A stretch of 46,216 nt of DNA from an uncultured Clostridia bacterium (GTDB lineage Bacteria > Bacillota > Clostridia > Oscillospirales > CAG-272), in contig CALWJT010000045.1 in assembly GCA_944381075.1 (NCBI GenBank), forward strand, positions 1-46,216, written 5' to 3'. Shown here piece after piece: positions 1 through 17,892 of the stretch. The notes below the pieces were generated by a model that saw nothing but the letters and a program-made list of their open reading frames with translations, was not told where the DNA came from and ran no database searches. Numbering within the stretch: position 1 is the stretch's first letter; every line of letters starts with the position of its first letter. The position numbers and the translations under genes are program-made.

Positions 1-46
1 CTGCATAAAAAAGTCAATATTATTTGAAAAAAACGACAAATAGTTA

Positions 47-75
47 TTGACAACTTGACTTTTCGGTGCTATACT
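47..75 (+). promoter_or_regulatory. SigA-type promoter of rpoBC
   Basis: TTGACA at 47-52, a 17-base spacer and TATACT at 70-75. Transcription would start near 82, leaving an untranslated leader of about 155 bases before rpoB. The leader has short T-runs and G/C blocks (around 108-165) that could be attenuator-like, but I cannot support a defined structure. Confidence 0.85.
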
Positions 76-236
76 TGTAAATTGCATTACAATTGCTTGT
101 ATTATCGCCTTTTTTGGAGAAACGCCGATGAGACGGGCTTTTTTCCGCCTTTTGAAAGACGGTATTGCAGGCTGTGGAAAAATATCATATATTTACCAAA
201 GTAAAGGCAAGCTTAAATTAGAATTGGAGTGATTTT

Positions 237-4145
<3,909 letters not shown>

Positions 4146-4163
4146 GTGGGAAGGAGAGACAAG

Positions 4164-7721
<3,558 letters not shown>

Positions 7722-7751
7722 TCCTGCCTGCGGTAAGCACTTTGTAAAAAT

Positions 7752-7787
7752 AAAAAGTCCGCAGGGCAGGGACCTGCGGACTTTTTT
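7752..7787 (+). terminator. Intrinsic terminator of rpoBC
   Basis: The stem GTCCGCAGG / CCTGCGGAC is flanked by A-rich and T6 tracts, about 30 bases after the rpoC stop. It separates rpoBC from the ribosomal str-type operon, which has its own promoter. Confidence 0.9.
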
Positions 7788-7900
7788 GCAGATTGGCGAT
7801 TCTTTTTAAAATTTCAGCGAAATATAGAGTTTTTGACGCCGTATGCCGCAGCAGGACCAGAAAAATAAAAGGATTTTTCTGAGATTTTTTGCAATTTCCG

Positions 7901-7929
7901 TTGACAACACGGCAATTTGGTGATATTAT
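7901..7929 (+). promoter_or_regulatory. SigA-type promoter of the L7Ae-rpsL-rpsG-fusA-tuf cluster
   Basis: TTGACA at 7901-7906, a 17-base spacer and TATTAT at 7924-7929. It lies about 115 bases after the rpoBC terminator and about 90 bases before the first gene. Confidence 0.85.
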
Positions 7930-8016
7930 ATACGATAGCTATATATGCGGAAATCCTATCTTTTCGTGGGTTGTTTTTAAAATGGATGGATTTCTGGAAA
8001 GGATGATGGACTGAAA

Positions 8017-8259
8017 ATGTCATCTGACAGTACTGTGCCTGTCATCGTGGCGGGCTTCAATCAATCGAAAAAGCATATTCGGGGCGGAACGGCGAGGACG
8101 GCCTATGTGGCATCCGACGCCGAAGGGAAAATCGTTTCCGCTGTCAAGGAGCTCTGTCGGGAATGCGGCGTGGAGCTGGACCTTCAGCGCACAAAATCCG
8201 AACTCGGAAAGCTTTGCGGCATTGAGGTGGATTGCGCAGTCTGCGTCCTGCTCAAATAA
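8017..8259 (+). CDS. L7Ae/L30e-family ribosomal protein-like (YbxF/RplGB type)
   Basis: This 80-residue protein sits between rpoC and rpsL, exactly where Firmicutes carry the L7Ae-family gene (ybxF in Bacillus). Family members bind kink-turn RNA. The start of the fold is recognisable (VIVAGFNQSKKHIRGGTARTAY, in two parts GFNQSKKHIRGG and TARTAYVASDA), as is a C-terminal hydrophobic strand with cysteines (IEVDCAVCVLL). GAAAGGA lies about 14 bases before the ATG, a little far. It is most likely co-transcribed with rpsL. The role in kink-turn binding is inferred from position and family. Confidence 0.8.
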   Translation: MSSDSTVPVIVAGFNQSKKHIRGGTARTAYVASDAEGKIVSAVKELCRECGVELDLQRTKSELGKLCGIEVDCAVCVLLK

Positions 8260-8337
8260 GGTATACGACCGTTTCCCGCAAGGGTCTCGGTGGTAGATAT
8301 AAACAAAATTAAAAATTTTGGAAAAAGGAGGTTTAAC

Positions 8338-8760
8338 ATGCCAACATTCAATCAGCTCGTTCGCAACGGCCGTGAGAAAAAGGAGTATAAGTCCAAGGCG
8401 CCTGTCCTTCAGAAGAGCTTCAACTCGATCACAAAGCTTCAGACAAATCTGAGCTCTCCTCAGAAAAGAGGCGTCTGCACAAAGGTCTATACGACCACGC
8501 CGAAAAAGCCGAACTCCGCTCTGCGTAAGGTTGCCAAGGTGAAATTCACCAACGGAATGGAAGCCATCTGCTACATTCCCGGAATCGGACACAACCTTCA
8601 GGAGCACTCCGTTGTGCTGATCCGCGGCGGAAGAGTGCGTGACCTGCCTGGTGTGCGTTATCACATCATCCGCGGTACGCTCGATACGCAGGGCGTCGCC
8701 AACCGGAAGCAGGGCCGTTCCCTTTATGGGGCAAAACGCGGCAAAAAGGCCGGCAAATAA
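8338..8760 (+). CDS. rpsL: 30S ribosomal protein S12
   Basis: This is a decoding-centre protein of the small subunit. It has 140 residues, starting at ATG 8338 with a perfect AAGGAGG seven bases upstream (an in-frame upstream GTG is ignored). The motifs [12 protein letters not shown] and the [20 protein letters not shown] loop are conserved. The lysine positions where streptomycin resistance usually arises are unchanged. The protein begins with the normal MPTFNQLVR. Confidence 0.98.
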   Translation: MPTFNQLVRNGREKKEYKSKAPVLQKSFNSITKLQTNLSSPQKRGVCTKVYTTTPKKPNSALRKVAKVKFTNGMEAICYIPGIGHNLQEHSVVLIRGGRVRDLPGVRYHIIRGTLDTQGVANRKQGRSLYGAKRGKKAGK

Positions 8761-8931
8761 GGCCGAACGAGGTATTTTAGCATTCTGATCGCATGTGACT
8801 CCCATTTGAAAAGATTTGTTTATAGTCCGAAGTGGGCTGGGACCATCTTGGAAAACGGATGCTCGCACGATCGGGAGGAAACTTTCGAGTACCTATGATA
8901 TCATGAATTTTTAATGAAGGAGGGAATAACA

Positions 8932-9402
8932 GTGCCAAGAAGAGGTCAAATTTCCAAAAGAGATGTGCTCCCGGATCCGCTTTACAATTCCAAGCTTGTG
9001 ACAAAGCTTGTCAACAACGTCATGCTCGACGGCAAAAAGGGCGTTGCGCAGAAGATCGTTTACGACGCCTTCGCGACTGTGGAAGCCAAAACGGGCAAGC
9101 CCGCGCTGGAGGCTTTTCAGCAGGCGCTTGACAATATCATGCCGGTGCTGGAGGTCAAGGCTCGCCGTCTCGGCGGCTCGACCTATCAGGTCCCGATGGA
9201 GGTCCGCGCCGAGAGAAGACAAACGCTCGGACTGCGCTGGCTCGTTCTTTACGCAAGAAAACGCGGAGAAAGAACCATGGCGGAAAAGCTGGCAGCCGAA
9301 ATCATCGACGCGCTCGGAAATACCGGCGGTGCGGTGAAGAAAAAAGAAGAAACGCACAAGATGGCGGAAGCCAATAGAGCATTCGCTCATTTCAGATATT
9401 GA
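8932..9402 (+). CDS. rpsG: 30S ribosomal protein S7
   Basis: S7 is the primary 16S rRNA-binding assembly protein of the 30S head. I place the start at GTG 8932 ([16 protein letters not shown]), because AAGGAGGG lies eight bases before it and all S7 proteins begin near this point. The in-frame ATG at 8914 would put the Shine-Dalgarno sequence inside the gene. The protein is 156 residues, the usual length. The 170-base gap after rpsL holds no ORF and could carry autoregulatory structure, as S7 binds the S12-S7 spacer in E. coli, but I could not show that here. Confidence 0.97.
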   Translation: MPRRGQISKRDVLPDPLYNSKLVTKLVNNVMLDGKKGVAQKIVYDAFATVEAKTGKPALEAFQQALDNIMPVLEVKARRLGGSTYQVPMEVRAERRQTLGLRWLVLYARKRGERTMAEKLAAEIIDALGNTGGAVKKKEETHKMAEANRAFAHFRY

Positions 9403-9458
9403 TAAAAGTATCGTCTGAATGTGTAAATTTATGGATACAAGGTTGAAGGAGCAAAAAT

Positions 9459-11537
9459 ATGGCGAGAGAATACCCACTTGAATCAACACGAAATATCGGT
9501 ATTATGGCCCATATTGATGCAGGAAAAACAACAACAACGGAAAGGATTCTGTTCTATACCGGAAAGACGCACAAGCTCGGCGAGGTCCATGACGGCGCCG
9601 CGACGATGGACTGGATGGAACAGGAACAGGAAAGAGGTATCACCATCACCTCCGCTGCGACGACATGCTACTGGAAGGGCAATCGGATCAATATCATCGA
9701 CACGCCCGGACACGTCGATTTTACGGTGGAGGTAGAACGGTCTCTGCGTGTGCTGGACGGAGCGGTCACGGTTCTGTGCGCCAAGGGCGGCGTAGAACCG
9801 CAGTCGGAAACCGTTTGGCGGCAGGCCGACAAATATCAGGTCCCGAGAATGGCATATGTCAACAAGATGGACATCACGGGTGCGGATTTCTACCGCGTCG
9901 TCAAGATGATCAAGGACCGCCTCAAAGCAAATCCTGTGCCGATACAGCTTCCTGTAGGCAAGGAGGATACGTTCCGCGGCATTGTTGACCTGATCAATAT
10001 GGAGGCCGATATCTATTACGACGACCTCGGCAAGGACATCCGTGTGGAGCCGATCCCGGAGGATATGAAGGAGCTTGCGGAGGAATACCGCCAGCAGATG
10101 ATCGAATCCATCGCGGAAACGGACGAGGCGCTGTTTGAAAAATACTGTGCAGGAGAGGATATTTCCGCGGAGGAGCTGAAAAAAGCGCTCCGCAAGGCGA
10201 CCATTGCCAATACCATTGTGCCGGTCGTCTGCGGAACATCTTACCGCAACAAGGGCGTACAGAAGCTGCTCGATGCTATCGTCGATTATATGCCGGCTCC
10301 GACGGACATCCCTCATATCAAGGGAATCAATCCGGATACGGATGAGGAAGAGGAAAGACCCTCCTCCGACGATGCGCCGTTTGCAGCGCTGGCCTTTAAG
10401 ATCATGACGGACCCGTATGTCGGGAAGCTCTGCTTTTTCCGCGTTTACTCCGGCAGCATCGGCGCCGGCGAAACGGCGCTCAATACCGAAAAGGGACAAA
10501 GGGAGCGGTTCGGGCGTATCCTTCAGATGCATGCCAATGAGCGCAAGGATATCGACCGCGTTTACGCAGGCGATATCGCCGCTATTGTCGGTACCAAGAA
10601 TACGACGACAGGCGACACGCTCTGCGATGAGAAGCATCCGATTATCTTGGAGTCGATGGAATTCCCAGAGCCTGTCATTAAGGTCGCCATTGAGCCCAAG
10701 ACCAAGTCCGGTCAGGAAAAGATGGGCATCGCGCTTGCGAAGCTGGCGGAGGAGGATCCGACGTTCCGTGCCTATACGGACGAGGAAACGGGTCAGACCA
10801 TCATCGCCGGTATGGGTGAGCTTCACCTCGAGATCATCGTGGACAGACTTCTGCGTGAGTTCAAGGTCGAGGCCAACGTCGGCAAGCCGCAGGTATCCTA
10901 TAAGGAAACTATCACCAAATCTGCGGACGAGGACTGCAAATATGCGCGTCAGTCCGGCGGTAAAGGCCAATACGGTCATGTCAAGATCACAATCGAGCCC
11001 AATGAGCCCGGCAAGGGATATGAATTTATCAACAAGGTCGTCGGCGGTGCGATCCCGAAGGAATACATTCCTGCGGTCGACGCCGGTATCCAAGGCGCAA
11101 TGCAGTCGGGCGTGCTGGCCGGCTACAACGTAGTCGATGTAAAGGTAACGCTTTACGACGGCTCTTATCACGAGGTCGACTCGTCGGAAATGGCATTCAA
11201 GATCGCCGGTTCGATGGCGTTCAAGAACGCGATGAAAAAGGCCGGTCCGATCCTCACAGAGCCTATCATGAAGGTCGTCGTTATCACGCCGGACGATTAT
11301 ATGGGAGACGTCATGGGCGATATCAACTCGCGCCGCGGACAGATCCAGTCCATGGAGCCGATCGCAGGCGCACAGCAGATCACCGCGATGATTCCGCTCT
11401 CCAACATGTTCGGCTATGCGACGGACCTGCGTTCTAAGACGCAGGGACGCGGACAGTATTCGATGGAGCCGAGCCACTTTGCGGAGGTCCCGAAGAATAT
11501 TGCGGCCGACATCATTGCCGGAAAAGCCGGCAAATAA
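9459..11537 (+). CDS. fusA: Elongation factor G
   Basis: EF-G is the GTPase that drives ribosomal translocation. It has 692 residues, full length. It contains G1 ([14 protein letters not shown]), G2/G3 ([19 protein letters not shown]) and G4 (NKMD), and ends with the domain IV/V sequence [22 protein letters not shown] lies eight bases before the ATG. It is the fourth gene of the str-type cluster. Confidence 0.99.
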   Translation: MAREYPLESTRNIGIMAHIDAGKTTTTERILFYTGKTHKLGEVHDGAATMDWMEQEQERGITITSAATTCYWKGNRINIIDTPGHVDFTVEVERSLRVLDGAVTVLCAKGGVEPQSETVWRQADKYQVPRMAYVNKMDITGADFYRVVKMIKDRLKANPVPIQLPVGKEDTFRGIVDLINMEADIYYDDLGKDIRVEPIPEDMKELAEEYRQQMIESIAETDEALFEKYCAGEDISAEELKKALRKATIANTIVPVVCGTSYRNKGVQKLLDAIVDYMPAPTDIPHIKGINPDTDEEEERPSSDDAPFAALAFKIMTDPYVGKLCFFRVYSGSIGAGETALNTEKGQRERFGRILQMHANERKDIDRVYAGDIAAIVGTKNTTTGDTLCDEKHPIILESMEFPEPVIKVAIEPKTKSGQEKMGIALAKLAEEDPTFRAYTDEETGQTIIAGMGELHLEIIVDRLLREFKVEANVGKPQVSYKETITKSADEDCKYARQSGGKGQYGHVKITIEPNEPGKGYEFINKVVGGAIPKEYIPAVDAGIQGAMQSGVLAGYNVVDVKVTLYDGSYHEVDSSEMAFKIAGSMAFKNAMKKAGPILTEPIMKVVVITPDDYMGDVMGDINSRRGQIQSMEPIAGAQQITAMIPLSNMFGYATDLRSKTQGRGQYSMEPSHFAEVPKNIAADIIAGKAGK

Positions 11538-11630
11538 TGCTTCGTCCGGCTTGGACGGAGAAAAGCGAAGCGAAAAGAAATTAATTAAAAATACAACGCG
11601 AGCATTCGCAAATTTAAGGAGGATTTTTCA

Positions 11631-12836
11631 ATGGCAAAGGCTAAATTCGAAAGAACAAAACCCCATGTTAACATTGGTACCATCGGTCACGTCGACCACG
11701 GTAAGACGACGCTTACCGCTGCCATCACCAAGACGCTTTCTCTGAAGAACGGCAACGTTGAATTTCTCGCATACGACCAGATCGACAACGCTCCCGAAGA
11801 GAGACTTCGTGGTATCACAATCAACACAAGACACGTTGAGTATGAGACCGACAAACGTCACTATGCGCACGTCGACTGCCCTGGACACGCCGACTACGTA
11901 AAGAACATGATTACCGGTGCCGCTCAGATGGACGGCGCGATCCTGGTTGTTGCGGCGTCCGACGGTCCGCTGCAGCAGACCCGCGAACACGTTCTGCTCG
12001 CCCGTCAGGTCGGCGTTCCTGCTATCGTTGTATTCCTGAACAAGTGCGACCTCGTAGATGACGAGGAGCTGCTCGAGCTGGTGGAGATGGATGTCCGCGA
12101 TCTGCTTTCCCAGTACGACTTCCCGGGCGACGACACCCCGATCATCCGCGGCTCTGCAAGAGAGGCGCTGGAATCCACTAGCACAGATGTCAATGCTCCT
12201 GAGTACAAGTGCATTCTGGAGCTTATGGATGCTGTCGACAGCTATATTCCGACGCCTGAAAGAAAATCCGATCTGCCGTTCCTGATGCCGGTCGAGGACG
12301 TATTCTCCATCACCGGCCGCGGTACGGTTGCGACGGGCAGAGTTGAGAGAGGTACGGTCAAGGTCGGCGATGAGGTCGAAATCATCGGTCTTACCGAGGA
12401 GAGAAAGAAGACCACGGTTACCGGCGTCGAGATGTTCAAGAAGCTTCTCGATCAGGCGGAGGCCGGCGACAACATCGGCGCGCTGCTGCGCGGTATCCAG
12501 AAGGATGAGATCGAAAGAGGTCAGGTTCTCTGCAAACCCGGCACCATTCATCCTCATACGAAATTCAAGGGACACGTTTACGTTCTGACCGAAAAAGAGG
12601 GCGGACGCAAAAAACCGTTCTTTGCCGGCTACAGACCGCAGTTCTATTTCAGAACCACCGACGTTACCGGTGTCATCGAGCTTCCTGACGGGGTTGAGAT
12701 GTGCCGCCCTGGCGACAACGTCGATATGACCGTTGAGCTGATCACGCCGATCGCGATCGAGGAGGGACTTCGTTTTGCTATCCGTGAGGGCGGCAGAACG
12801 GTCGGTTCCGGCGTCGTTTCCGAGATCATCGCATAA
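11631..12836 (+). CDS. tuf: Elongation factor Tu
   Basis: EF-Tu is the GTPase that delivers aminoacyl-tRNA to the ribosome. It has 401 residues. G1 ([10 protein letters not shown]), G3 ([12 protein letters not shown]) and G4 (NKCD) are present. The switch I segment reads [13 protein letters not shown], slightly divergent from the usual APEEKARGITIN. AAGGAGG lies before the ATG. The gene closes the cluster; the usual S10 ribosomal operon does not follow. Confidence 0.99.
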   Translation: MAKAKFERTKPHVNIGTIGHVDHGKTTLTAAITKTLSLKNGNVEFLAYDQIDNAPEERLRGITINTRHVEYETDKRHYAHVDCPGHADYVKNMITGAAQMDGAILVVAASDGPLQQTREHVLLARQVGVPAIVVFLNKCDLVDDEELLELVEMDVRDLLSQYDFPGDDTPIIRGSAREALESTSTDVNAPEYKCILELMDAVDSYIPTPERKSDLPFLMPVEDVFSITGRGTVATGRVERGTVKVGDEVEIIGLTEERKKTTVTGVEMFKKLLDQAEAGDNIGALLRGIQKDEIERGQVLCKPGTIHPHTKFKGHVYVLTEKEGGRKKPFFAGYRPQFYFRTTDVTGVIELPDGVEMCRPGDNVDMTVELITPIAIEEGLRFAIREGGRTVGSGVVSEIIA

Positions 12837-12853
12837 AATTTAGAATAGTCTCA

Positions 12854-12884
12854 AAGGGAAGGGACGGCTGCCGTCCCTTCCCTT
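12854..12884 (+). terminator. Strong hairpin after tuf
   Basis: A perfect 14-bp stem (AAGGGAAGGGACGG / CCGTCCCTTCCCTT) with a 3-base loop. The T-run after it is poor, so termination may be incomplete. A second G/C inverted repeat at 12887-12907 follows at once. Confidence 0.6.
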
Positions 12885-12910
12885 AGCGCCGCCATAAAGG
12901 GCGGCGGAAT

Positions 12911-13021
12911 ATCTTTGGGGGTTGGTGAAATTCCACATCGGCGGTAAAGTCCGCGAACGCCGAAACGGCGCCGAGCAGGTGTGATTCCTGCACCGACGGT
13001 ATAGTCCGGATGAGAAAAGAT
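12911..13021 (+). promoter_or_regulatory. FMN riboswitch (RFN element)
   Basis: The conserved core elements are in order: GGTGAAATTCC, ATCGGCGGTAAAGTCCGCGA, a GCCGAAACGGC stem, GTGTGATTCCTGCACCGACG and GGTATAGTCCGGATG. The closing stem ATCTTT/AAAGAT is at 12911-12916 and 13016-13021. It controls the riboflavin transporter gene downstream. I see no clear promoter between the tuf hairpin and this element, so partial readthrough from tuf is possible. Confidence 0.96.
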
Positions 13022-13051
13022 AAAAAATGCACACGGATTTTCCGTGAGATC

Positions 13052-13078
13052 CCCCCTTGTATCAAGGGGGCTTTTTTA
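13052..13078 (+). terminator. Expression-platform terminator of the FMN riboswitch
   Basis: CCCCCTTG / CAAGGGGG stem with a TAT loop, followed by CTTTTTTAT. It is preceded by a short hairpin (CACGGA/TCCGTG, 13031-13046) that could belong to the antiterminator. FMN binding is expected to favour the terminator and lower ribU expression. Confidence 0.88.
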
Positions 13079-13109
13079 TCTTTCCGAATCAGAATTTTGG
13101 GAGGATAGA

Positions 13110-13790
13110 ATGAAAAAATACGATATCAGACGATATGTCGTGCTTGCCGTATTTGCGGCACTTGCCTATGCGAGCCTTTATGTGTTCCGCATCAGCGGGA
13201 TCGGCGGATTTTTGACGTTCGATGTGAAGGATGCGATTATCACCGTATGCGCCATGCTGTTCGGCCCCGTATCCGGCGTCGCGATCGCGCTTCTGGTTTC
13301 TCTTTTGGAGATGGTGACTGTAAGCGGAACCGGCCCGTGGGGCTTCCTTATGAATTTTGTCTCCAGTGCCGTATTTGCCGCAGTGGGCAGCGCGGTTTAC
13401 CGTTATGCGCCAAGATTTAAGAAGTCCATTTCCGGCGCCGTGCTCGGCCTTGTCGGCTCCGTTCTGGCTGCGACCTTCTGTATGCTGCTCATGAACCTTT
13501 GGGTGACGCCGATCTATTACGGAATCTCTGTGGAGGCGGTGAAAGAAATGATCCTGCCTCTGCTGTTCCCGTTCAATCTCATCAAAACCGCAATGAACGC
13601 GGCGATCGTCCTTGTTCTATATAAGCCGCTCTCTACGGCGCTGAAGCGTGCGAGGGTGATCGAGGGCTCGCCGGAGAATTTTCAGTTTGACAAAACTACG
13701 CTTATTATGCTGATATCCGGTGCGCTCATCATCATAGCATGTACGGTCCTGTTGATTTTTGGGTTGGACGGCGAATTCCAGCTTTGGTAA
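13110..13790 (+). CDS. ribU: ECF transporter riboflavin-binding S component RibU
   Basis: RibU is the membrane-embedded riboflavin-binding subunit that works with the shared EcfAA'T energising module, which is not in this window. The start at ATG 13110 is preceded by GGGAGGA. The protein has 226 residues with about six hydrophobic segments. The signature FLTFDVKDAIITV and the segment FGPVSGVAIALLVSLLEMVT followed by GTGPWGFLMNFVSS match RibU. The FMN riboswitch in front supports the substrate call strongly. The C-terminal tail (after residue 195) adds one more transmembrane helix. Confidence 0.95.
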   Translation: MKKYDIRRYVVLAVFAALAYASLYVFRISGIGGFLTFDVKDAIITVCAMLFGPVSGVAIALLVSLLEMVTVSGTGPWGFLMNFVSSAVFAAVGSAVYRYAPRFKKSISGAVLGLVGSVLAATFCMLLMNLWVTPIYYGISVEAVKEMILPLLFPFNLIKTAMNAAIVLVLYKPLSTALKRARVIEGSPENFQFDKTTLIMLISGALIIIACTVLLIFGLDGEFQLW

Positions 13791-13828
13791 AAATTTTAAA
13801 ATCTGATGCAGATTTTTGCCGAAATACC

Positions 13829-13857
13829 TTGCAATTGGATTTGTCCTGTGATATAAT
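13829..13857 (+). promoter_or_regulatory. SigA-type promoter of the metK transcript
   Basis: TTGCAA at 13829-13834, a 17-base spacer and TATAAT at 13852-13857. It sits directly in front of the SAM-I riboswitch. Confidence 0.85.
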
Positions 13858-13870
13858 TGAAAAAAATAAA

Positions 13871-13955
13871 CTTATCAAGAGCGGCTGAGGGACTGGCCCG
13901 ATGATGCCCGGCAACCTGTCAGAGGATGACAAGGTGCCAATTCCCGACAGATGAG
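13871..13955 (+). promoter_or_regulatory. SAM-I riboswitch (S-box)
   Basis: The S-box core is present: CTTATCAAGAGCGGCTGAGG, GACTGGCCCGATGATGCCCG, GCAACC, AAGGTGCCAATTCC and the closing GATGAG. It is followed by the terminator at 13968-14003. It senses S-adenosylmethionine and represses metK when SAM is plentiful. Confidence 0.97.
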
Positions 13956-13967
13956 TCCGCATATTTT

Positions 13968-14003
13968 ACTCGCTTTCGGGATAGAACGGAAGCGAGTTTT
14001 TCA
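13968..14003 (+). terminator. Expression-platform terminator of the SAM-I riboswitch
   Basis: CTCGCTTTC pairs with GGAAGCGAG (one G-U pair) around an 11-base loop, followed by TTTTTC. Confidence 0.88.
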
Positions 14004-14054
14004 TTGTCTTCCGTGGGATCGGCTTATTCTCAGCATCAAAAAAGGAGTTAGGGT

Positions 14055-15248
14055 ATGGAGAAGAAATTTTTTTCCTCAGAGTCGGTGACGGAGGGACATC
14101 CGGATAAGCTGTGCGACCGGATCTCAGATTCGATCCTCGACAAAATCTTAGAGTCAGACCCGATGGCGCGCGTCGCATGTGAGACCTGCGCTACGACCGG
14201 ACTTGTCATGGTCATGGGAGAAATCACGACCTCTGCTTATGTGGATATCGCGGAAACGGTCAGAGCCGCGATTGCGGATATCGGCTATAACCGTCCGGAA
14301 TACGGATTTGACGCCGCATCCTGCGCTGTACTCAATTCCATTCACGAGCAGTCGCCCGACATTGCGCTGGGCGTTGACAAATGCCTTGAGGCAAAGCTCG
14401 GTGTGCAGAGCGACAAGTATGATGTTGGCGCGGGCGATCAGGGTATGGTTTTCGGCTTTGCCTGCAACGAAACGGAAAGCCGGATGCCGCTCGGATACGT
14501 GCTTGCGAACGAGCTTTCCAAAAGGCTCGCGAGGGTACGCAAGGAGGGCGTTCTCTCCTATCTTCGTCCGGACGGGAAGACGCAGGTCACGGTAGAGTAT
14601 GACGGCGATACGCCGGCAAGACTTGACAATATCGTCGTTTCCACGCAGCATGATCCGGATGTGACGCTGGAAAAGATCCGTGCGGACGTCATCGAGGCTG
14701 TCATCGAGCCGGTGATCCCGGTGCACCTGATCGATGCGGGCACGAAGATCTATGTCAATCCGACGGGACGGTTCGTCATCGGCGGTCCGCAGGGCGACAG
14801 CGGACTGACGGGACGAAAGATCATCGTCGACACCTACGGCGGCTATGGCAGACACGGCGGCGGCGCATTTTCCGGCAAGGATCCGACGAAGGTAGACCGC
14901 AGTGCGAGCTACGCCGCGCGCTACGCCGCGAAAAATATTGTCGCGGCGGGCCTTGCGGGAAAGTGCGAGGTCCAGATCTCTTATGCCATCGGCGTCGCCA
15001 ATCCGCTGTCGGTGAACGTCAATACGTTCGGTACCGGCAGACTGGCAGACGATCGGATCGCCGCGCTCATCCGCGAAACCATCGACCTGCGTCCGGCGGC
15101 TATTATCGACGCCTTTGACCTGCGCCGTCCGATCTATTCCGCGCTTTCCGCCTACGGTCACTTCGGCAGGGAAGAGCTGAACGTCGCATGGGAAAAGACG
15201 GATATTGCCGATATCCTGCGGGAAAAAGCAGGCGTGCTTGCTGGATAA
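14055..15248 (+). CDS. metK: S-adenosylmethionine synthetase
   Basis: MetK makes SAM from methionine and ATP. It has 397 residues, normal length. The motifs [32 protein letters not shown] and [16 protein letters not shown] are intact. AAAGGAG precedes the ATG. Its leader holds a SAM-I riboswitch, which gives feedback control. It probably also feeds transcription into the closely packed genes that follow (15314 to 19937). Confidence 0.99.
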   Translation: MEKKFFSSESVTEGHPDKLCDRISDSILDKILESDPMARVACETCATTGLVMVMGEITTSAYVDIAETVRAAIADIGYNRPEYGFDAASCAVLNSIHEQSPDIALGVDKCLEAKLGVQSDKYDVGAGDQGMVFGFACNETESRMPLGYVLANELSKRLARVRKEGVLSYLRPDGKTQVTVEYDGDTPARLDNIVVSTQHDPDVTLEKIRADVIEAVIEPVIPVHLIDAGTKIYVNPTGRFVIGGPQGDSGLTGRKIIVDTYGGYGRHGGGAFSGKDPTKVDRSASYAARYAAKNIVAAGLAGKCEVQISYAIGVANPLSVNVNTFGTGRLADDRIAALIRETIDLRPAAIIDAFDLRRPIYSALSAYGHFGREELNVAWEKTDIADILREKAGVLAG

Positions 15249-15313
15249 TCACCAAAACCGCTCCCTTTTCATAAGATACGGTAAGAACGTATGGAGGAAA
15301 AGGAGAGCTTATC

Positions 15314-15643
15314 ATGTCGACGGGAGAATATCTGATTGCGGTCCTGCTGGGAATGGCGGCGGTCTATGGGCTTTATATGCTGATCTGTGCGCTTGCCGCG
15401 AGGTTTGGCAGACGGGAGCTGATGCGTTCCGGCGTTTCTTCAGAGGACAATGGGGATATCAATATTTATGCCAATGCGGAAAGTCTGGAATACTATATCC
15501 GCTGCGCGCTGATGTCGTCGAATCTGGAACGGATCCGGATCGTAGTCAACATCCGGAAAAGCGATGCGGAAAAGGAAGAAATGATCGACATCACACAGCG
15601 GCTCGGCAGGACCCATAAGAATCTTACATACCGCCTGATATGA
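15314..15643 (+). CDS. Small membrane protein of unknown function
   Basis: A 109-residue protein with one N-terminal hydrophobic segment (about residues 6-30) and a mixed-charge cytoplasmic part. I do not recognise a family. The ATG follows AAAGGAGAG. It starts 65 bases after metK, and its stop overlaps or nearly abuts recD2, so it is probably in the same transcript. The cytoplasmic part (INIYANAESLEYYIRCALMS) is well formed and not low-complexity, which supports a real gene. Confidence 0.75.
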   Translation: MSTGEYLIAVLLGMAAVYGLYMLICALAARFGRRELMRSGVSSEDNGDINIYANAESLEYYIRCALMSSNLERIRIVVNIRKSDAEKEEMIDITQRLGRTHKNLTYRLI

Positions 15644-15675
15644 ACGTTTGGTCCGGTTTGGAATGGAGCTTGAAT

Positions 15676-17892
15676 ATGGATAAGGAACAACGGGATGATC
15701 TTGTCTCGGTCGAGGGGATCGTCGAAAAAATCATTTATCAGAACGAGGAGAACGGCTATACGGTCTGTGAGCTTACCGCGCCGTCGGACGAAAGCTTCAT
15801 CCTTGTCGGCTCGATGCCCTATCTTTGCGAGGGGGAGTCGATTTCCGCGCTTGGAAACTGGACGACGCACCCTTCCTTTGGCAGGCAATTCCGGGTGGAA
15901 TTCTATGAAAAGCAGCTTCCGGCGACGGCGGCGACGATTTTAAAGTACCTTTCTTCCGGCGCCATTCGGGGCATCGGTCCCGCGACGGCGAAAAAAATCG
16001 TGGAACAGTACGCAGACGAAACGCTGGAGGTGCTGGAGCAGCATCCGGAATGGCTTGCGGATATCCCCGGCATTTCCCGCCGCAAGGCGGAGGAGATCGG
16101 CGAGCTGTTCCGCACCCAGTTCGGTATGCGCCGCGTGATGCTGTTTCTCAGCTCCTATCTGAGCCCGTCCTGTGCGGTCAAGGTCTATCAGAAGTGGGGT
16201 TCCGGTGCGGTCGAGATCGTGCGTCAGAATCCATATGTTTTATGTGACGGGATCGACGGCATCGGGTTTGAAAAGGCCGACCAGATCGCACGCGACCTCG
16301 GCGTGAGAGAAAATTCCTCGGAACGGATCGCGGCGGGGCTCGCCTTTGTGCTCTCCTACAACATGAACCAGAACGGACATGCCTATCTTCCGCAGGACAA
16401 GCTGATCCCGGCGGCAGCGAGACTTCTTTCCTGCAAGGAAGAGGAGGCGGAGGACGAGCTTGCAAGACAAGTGATGACAGGGAAGCTTCGGGCGGCAAAA
16501 ATAGAAGGACGCACCTGCATTTATCTTGTCCGCGCATTTGAAGCGGAAAAATACATCTGTGCGAAGATGGACGCGCTGGAGCGCACAGACCATGTGTCGG
16601 ATGCGGACAACCTTGCCTTTCTGATTGAAAAAGCGGAGCTGGAAAACGGCATTCAGTACGAGAGGCTTCAAAAGAAGGCGATTTCGGATGCGGTAAAAAA
16701 TTCGGTGCTGATCCTCACGGGCGGCCCCGGCACCGGAAAAACGACGGTGGTGCGGGCGATCATCCGGATCTTTGAGAGCATGGGGCTGGATATCGCGCTG
16801 GCAACGCCGACCGGCAGAGCGGCAAAGCGGCTTTCCGAGGTGACGGGAATGGAAACAAAGACCATCCATCGGATGCTGGAGATGGACTTCACCGGAGAGT
16901 CGGGACATACGTTCCATCGGGATGAAAACAGCCTGCTCGAGGAGGACGTCATCATCATCGACGAGGCGTCGATGATCGACCTGTTTCTGATGGAAGCGCT
17001 GCTGCGCGCGATCCGTCCCGGCGCAAGACTCATCCTTATCGGAGACGCCAACCAGCTCCCGCCGGTCGGGGCGGGATATGTGTTCCGCGATATCCTGGAA
17101 AGCGACCGGTTTTCGACTGTGGAGCTGACGCATATTTTCCGCCAGGCGAGCGAGAGCCTTATTGTAACCAACGCGCATCTGATCCACCGCGGCGAGCCGC
17201 TCGACCTTTCTCAAAAGGACAGCGATTTTTTCTATCTTGCCGCCGCAGACGAGGAAAAAACCTCGCAAATCATTGCCGGACTCTGCAAAACCCGTCTTCC
17301 GCGCGCCTATGGGGCGAGCGTATATGAAGGGATTCAGGTGATCACCCCTTCGAGAAAGGGGCAGAATGGAACGGAATACCTGAACCATATCCTTCAGGAG
17401 GCCATCAATCCTGCATCGGAGGGGAAGAAGGAGAGGAAATTTCGGGATCGGGTCTTCCGCGAGGGAGACAAGGTCATGCAGACGAAGAACAATTACGATA
17501 TCCCGTGGAAAAAAAACGGCGCGGACGGTTTCGGCATATTCAACGGGGATATTGGCGTAATCCGGAGCATCGATATGATCTCTCAGGTCCTGCATATCGA
17601 TTTTGACGGGCGCATGGCGGAATATGATTTCATGATGACTGAGGAACTGGAGCTTGCGTATGCGATCACCGTTCATAAAAGTCAGGGAAGCGAATATCCG
17701 ATCGTCATTTTCCCGCTTTACCGGTATACGCCGAAGCTTTTGACGCGGAACCTGTTTTATACGGCCGTCACGCGCGCGCAGCAGATGGTCATTTTGGTCG
17801 GAGACGGAGAGGTGGCGAATCGTATGATCGAAAATAACCGGCAAACCAAGCGGTATACCGGACTTGGATATTGGCTCACGCAGTATGACTAA
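15676..17892 (+). CDS. recD2: RecD2-type 5'-3' DNA helicase
   Basis: A superfamily 1B helicase of the RecD2 (RecD-like, RecBC-independent) family, with roles in DNA repair. The start is chosen at ATG 15676, behind GGAG; an alternative ATG at 15640 overlaps the upstream stop and adds 12 residues. The protein is about 738 residues. The order is an N-terminal OB-like region, tandem helix-hairpin-helix segments (SSGAIRGIGPATAKKIVEQY; DIPGISRRKAEEIGE), Walker A (GGPGTGKTTV, about residue 350), Walker B (IIDEASMID), motif III (GDANQLPPVG) and motif VI (VHKSQGSEYP, TAVTRA). It lies in an operon-like run with comF. Confidence 0.95.
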   Translation: MDKEQRDDLVSVEGIVEKIIYQNEENGYTVCELTAPSDESFILVGSMPYLCEGESISALGNWTTHPSFGRQFRVEFYEKQLPATAATILKYLSSGAIRGIGPATAKKIVEQYADETLEVLEQHPEWLADIPGISRRKAEEIGELFRTQFGMRRVMLFLSSYLSPSCAVKVYQKWGSGAVEIVRQNPYVLCDGIDGIGFEKADQIARDLGVRENSSERIAAGLAFVLSYNMNQNGHAYLPQDKLIPAAARLLSCKEEEAEDELARQVMTGKLRAAKIEGRTCIYLVRAFEAEKYICAKMDALERTDHVSDADNLAFLIEKAELENGIQYERLQKKAISDAVKNSVLILTGGPGTGKTTVVRAIIRIFESMGLDIALATPTGRAAKRLSEVTGMETKTIHRMLEMDFTGESGHTFHRDENSLLEEDVIIIDEASMIDLFLMEALLRAIRPGARLILIGDANQLPPVGAGYVFRDILESDRFSTVELTHIFRQASESLIVTNAHLIHRGEPLDLSQKDSDFFYLAAADEEKTSQIIAGLCKTRLPRAYGASVYEGIQVITPSRKGQNGTEYLNHILQEAINPASEGKKERKFRDRVFREGDKVMQTKNNYDIPWKKNGADGFGIFNGDIGVIRSIDMISQVLHIDFDGRMAEYDFMMTEELELAYAITVHKSQGSEYPIVIFPLYRYTPKLLTRNLFYTAVTRAQQMVILVGDGEVANRMIENNRQTKRYTGLGYWLTQYD

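Noticed and set aside
8761-8931. An S7-binding autoregulatory structure between rpsL and rpsG
   Set aside because: The gap is large enough, but I could not find pairing that resembles the known element, so it is not listed as a feature.
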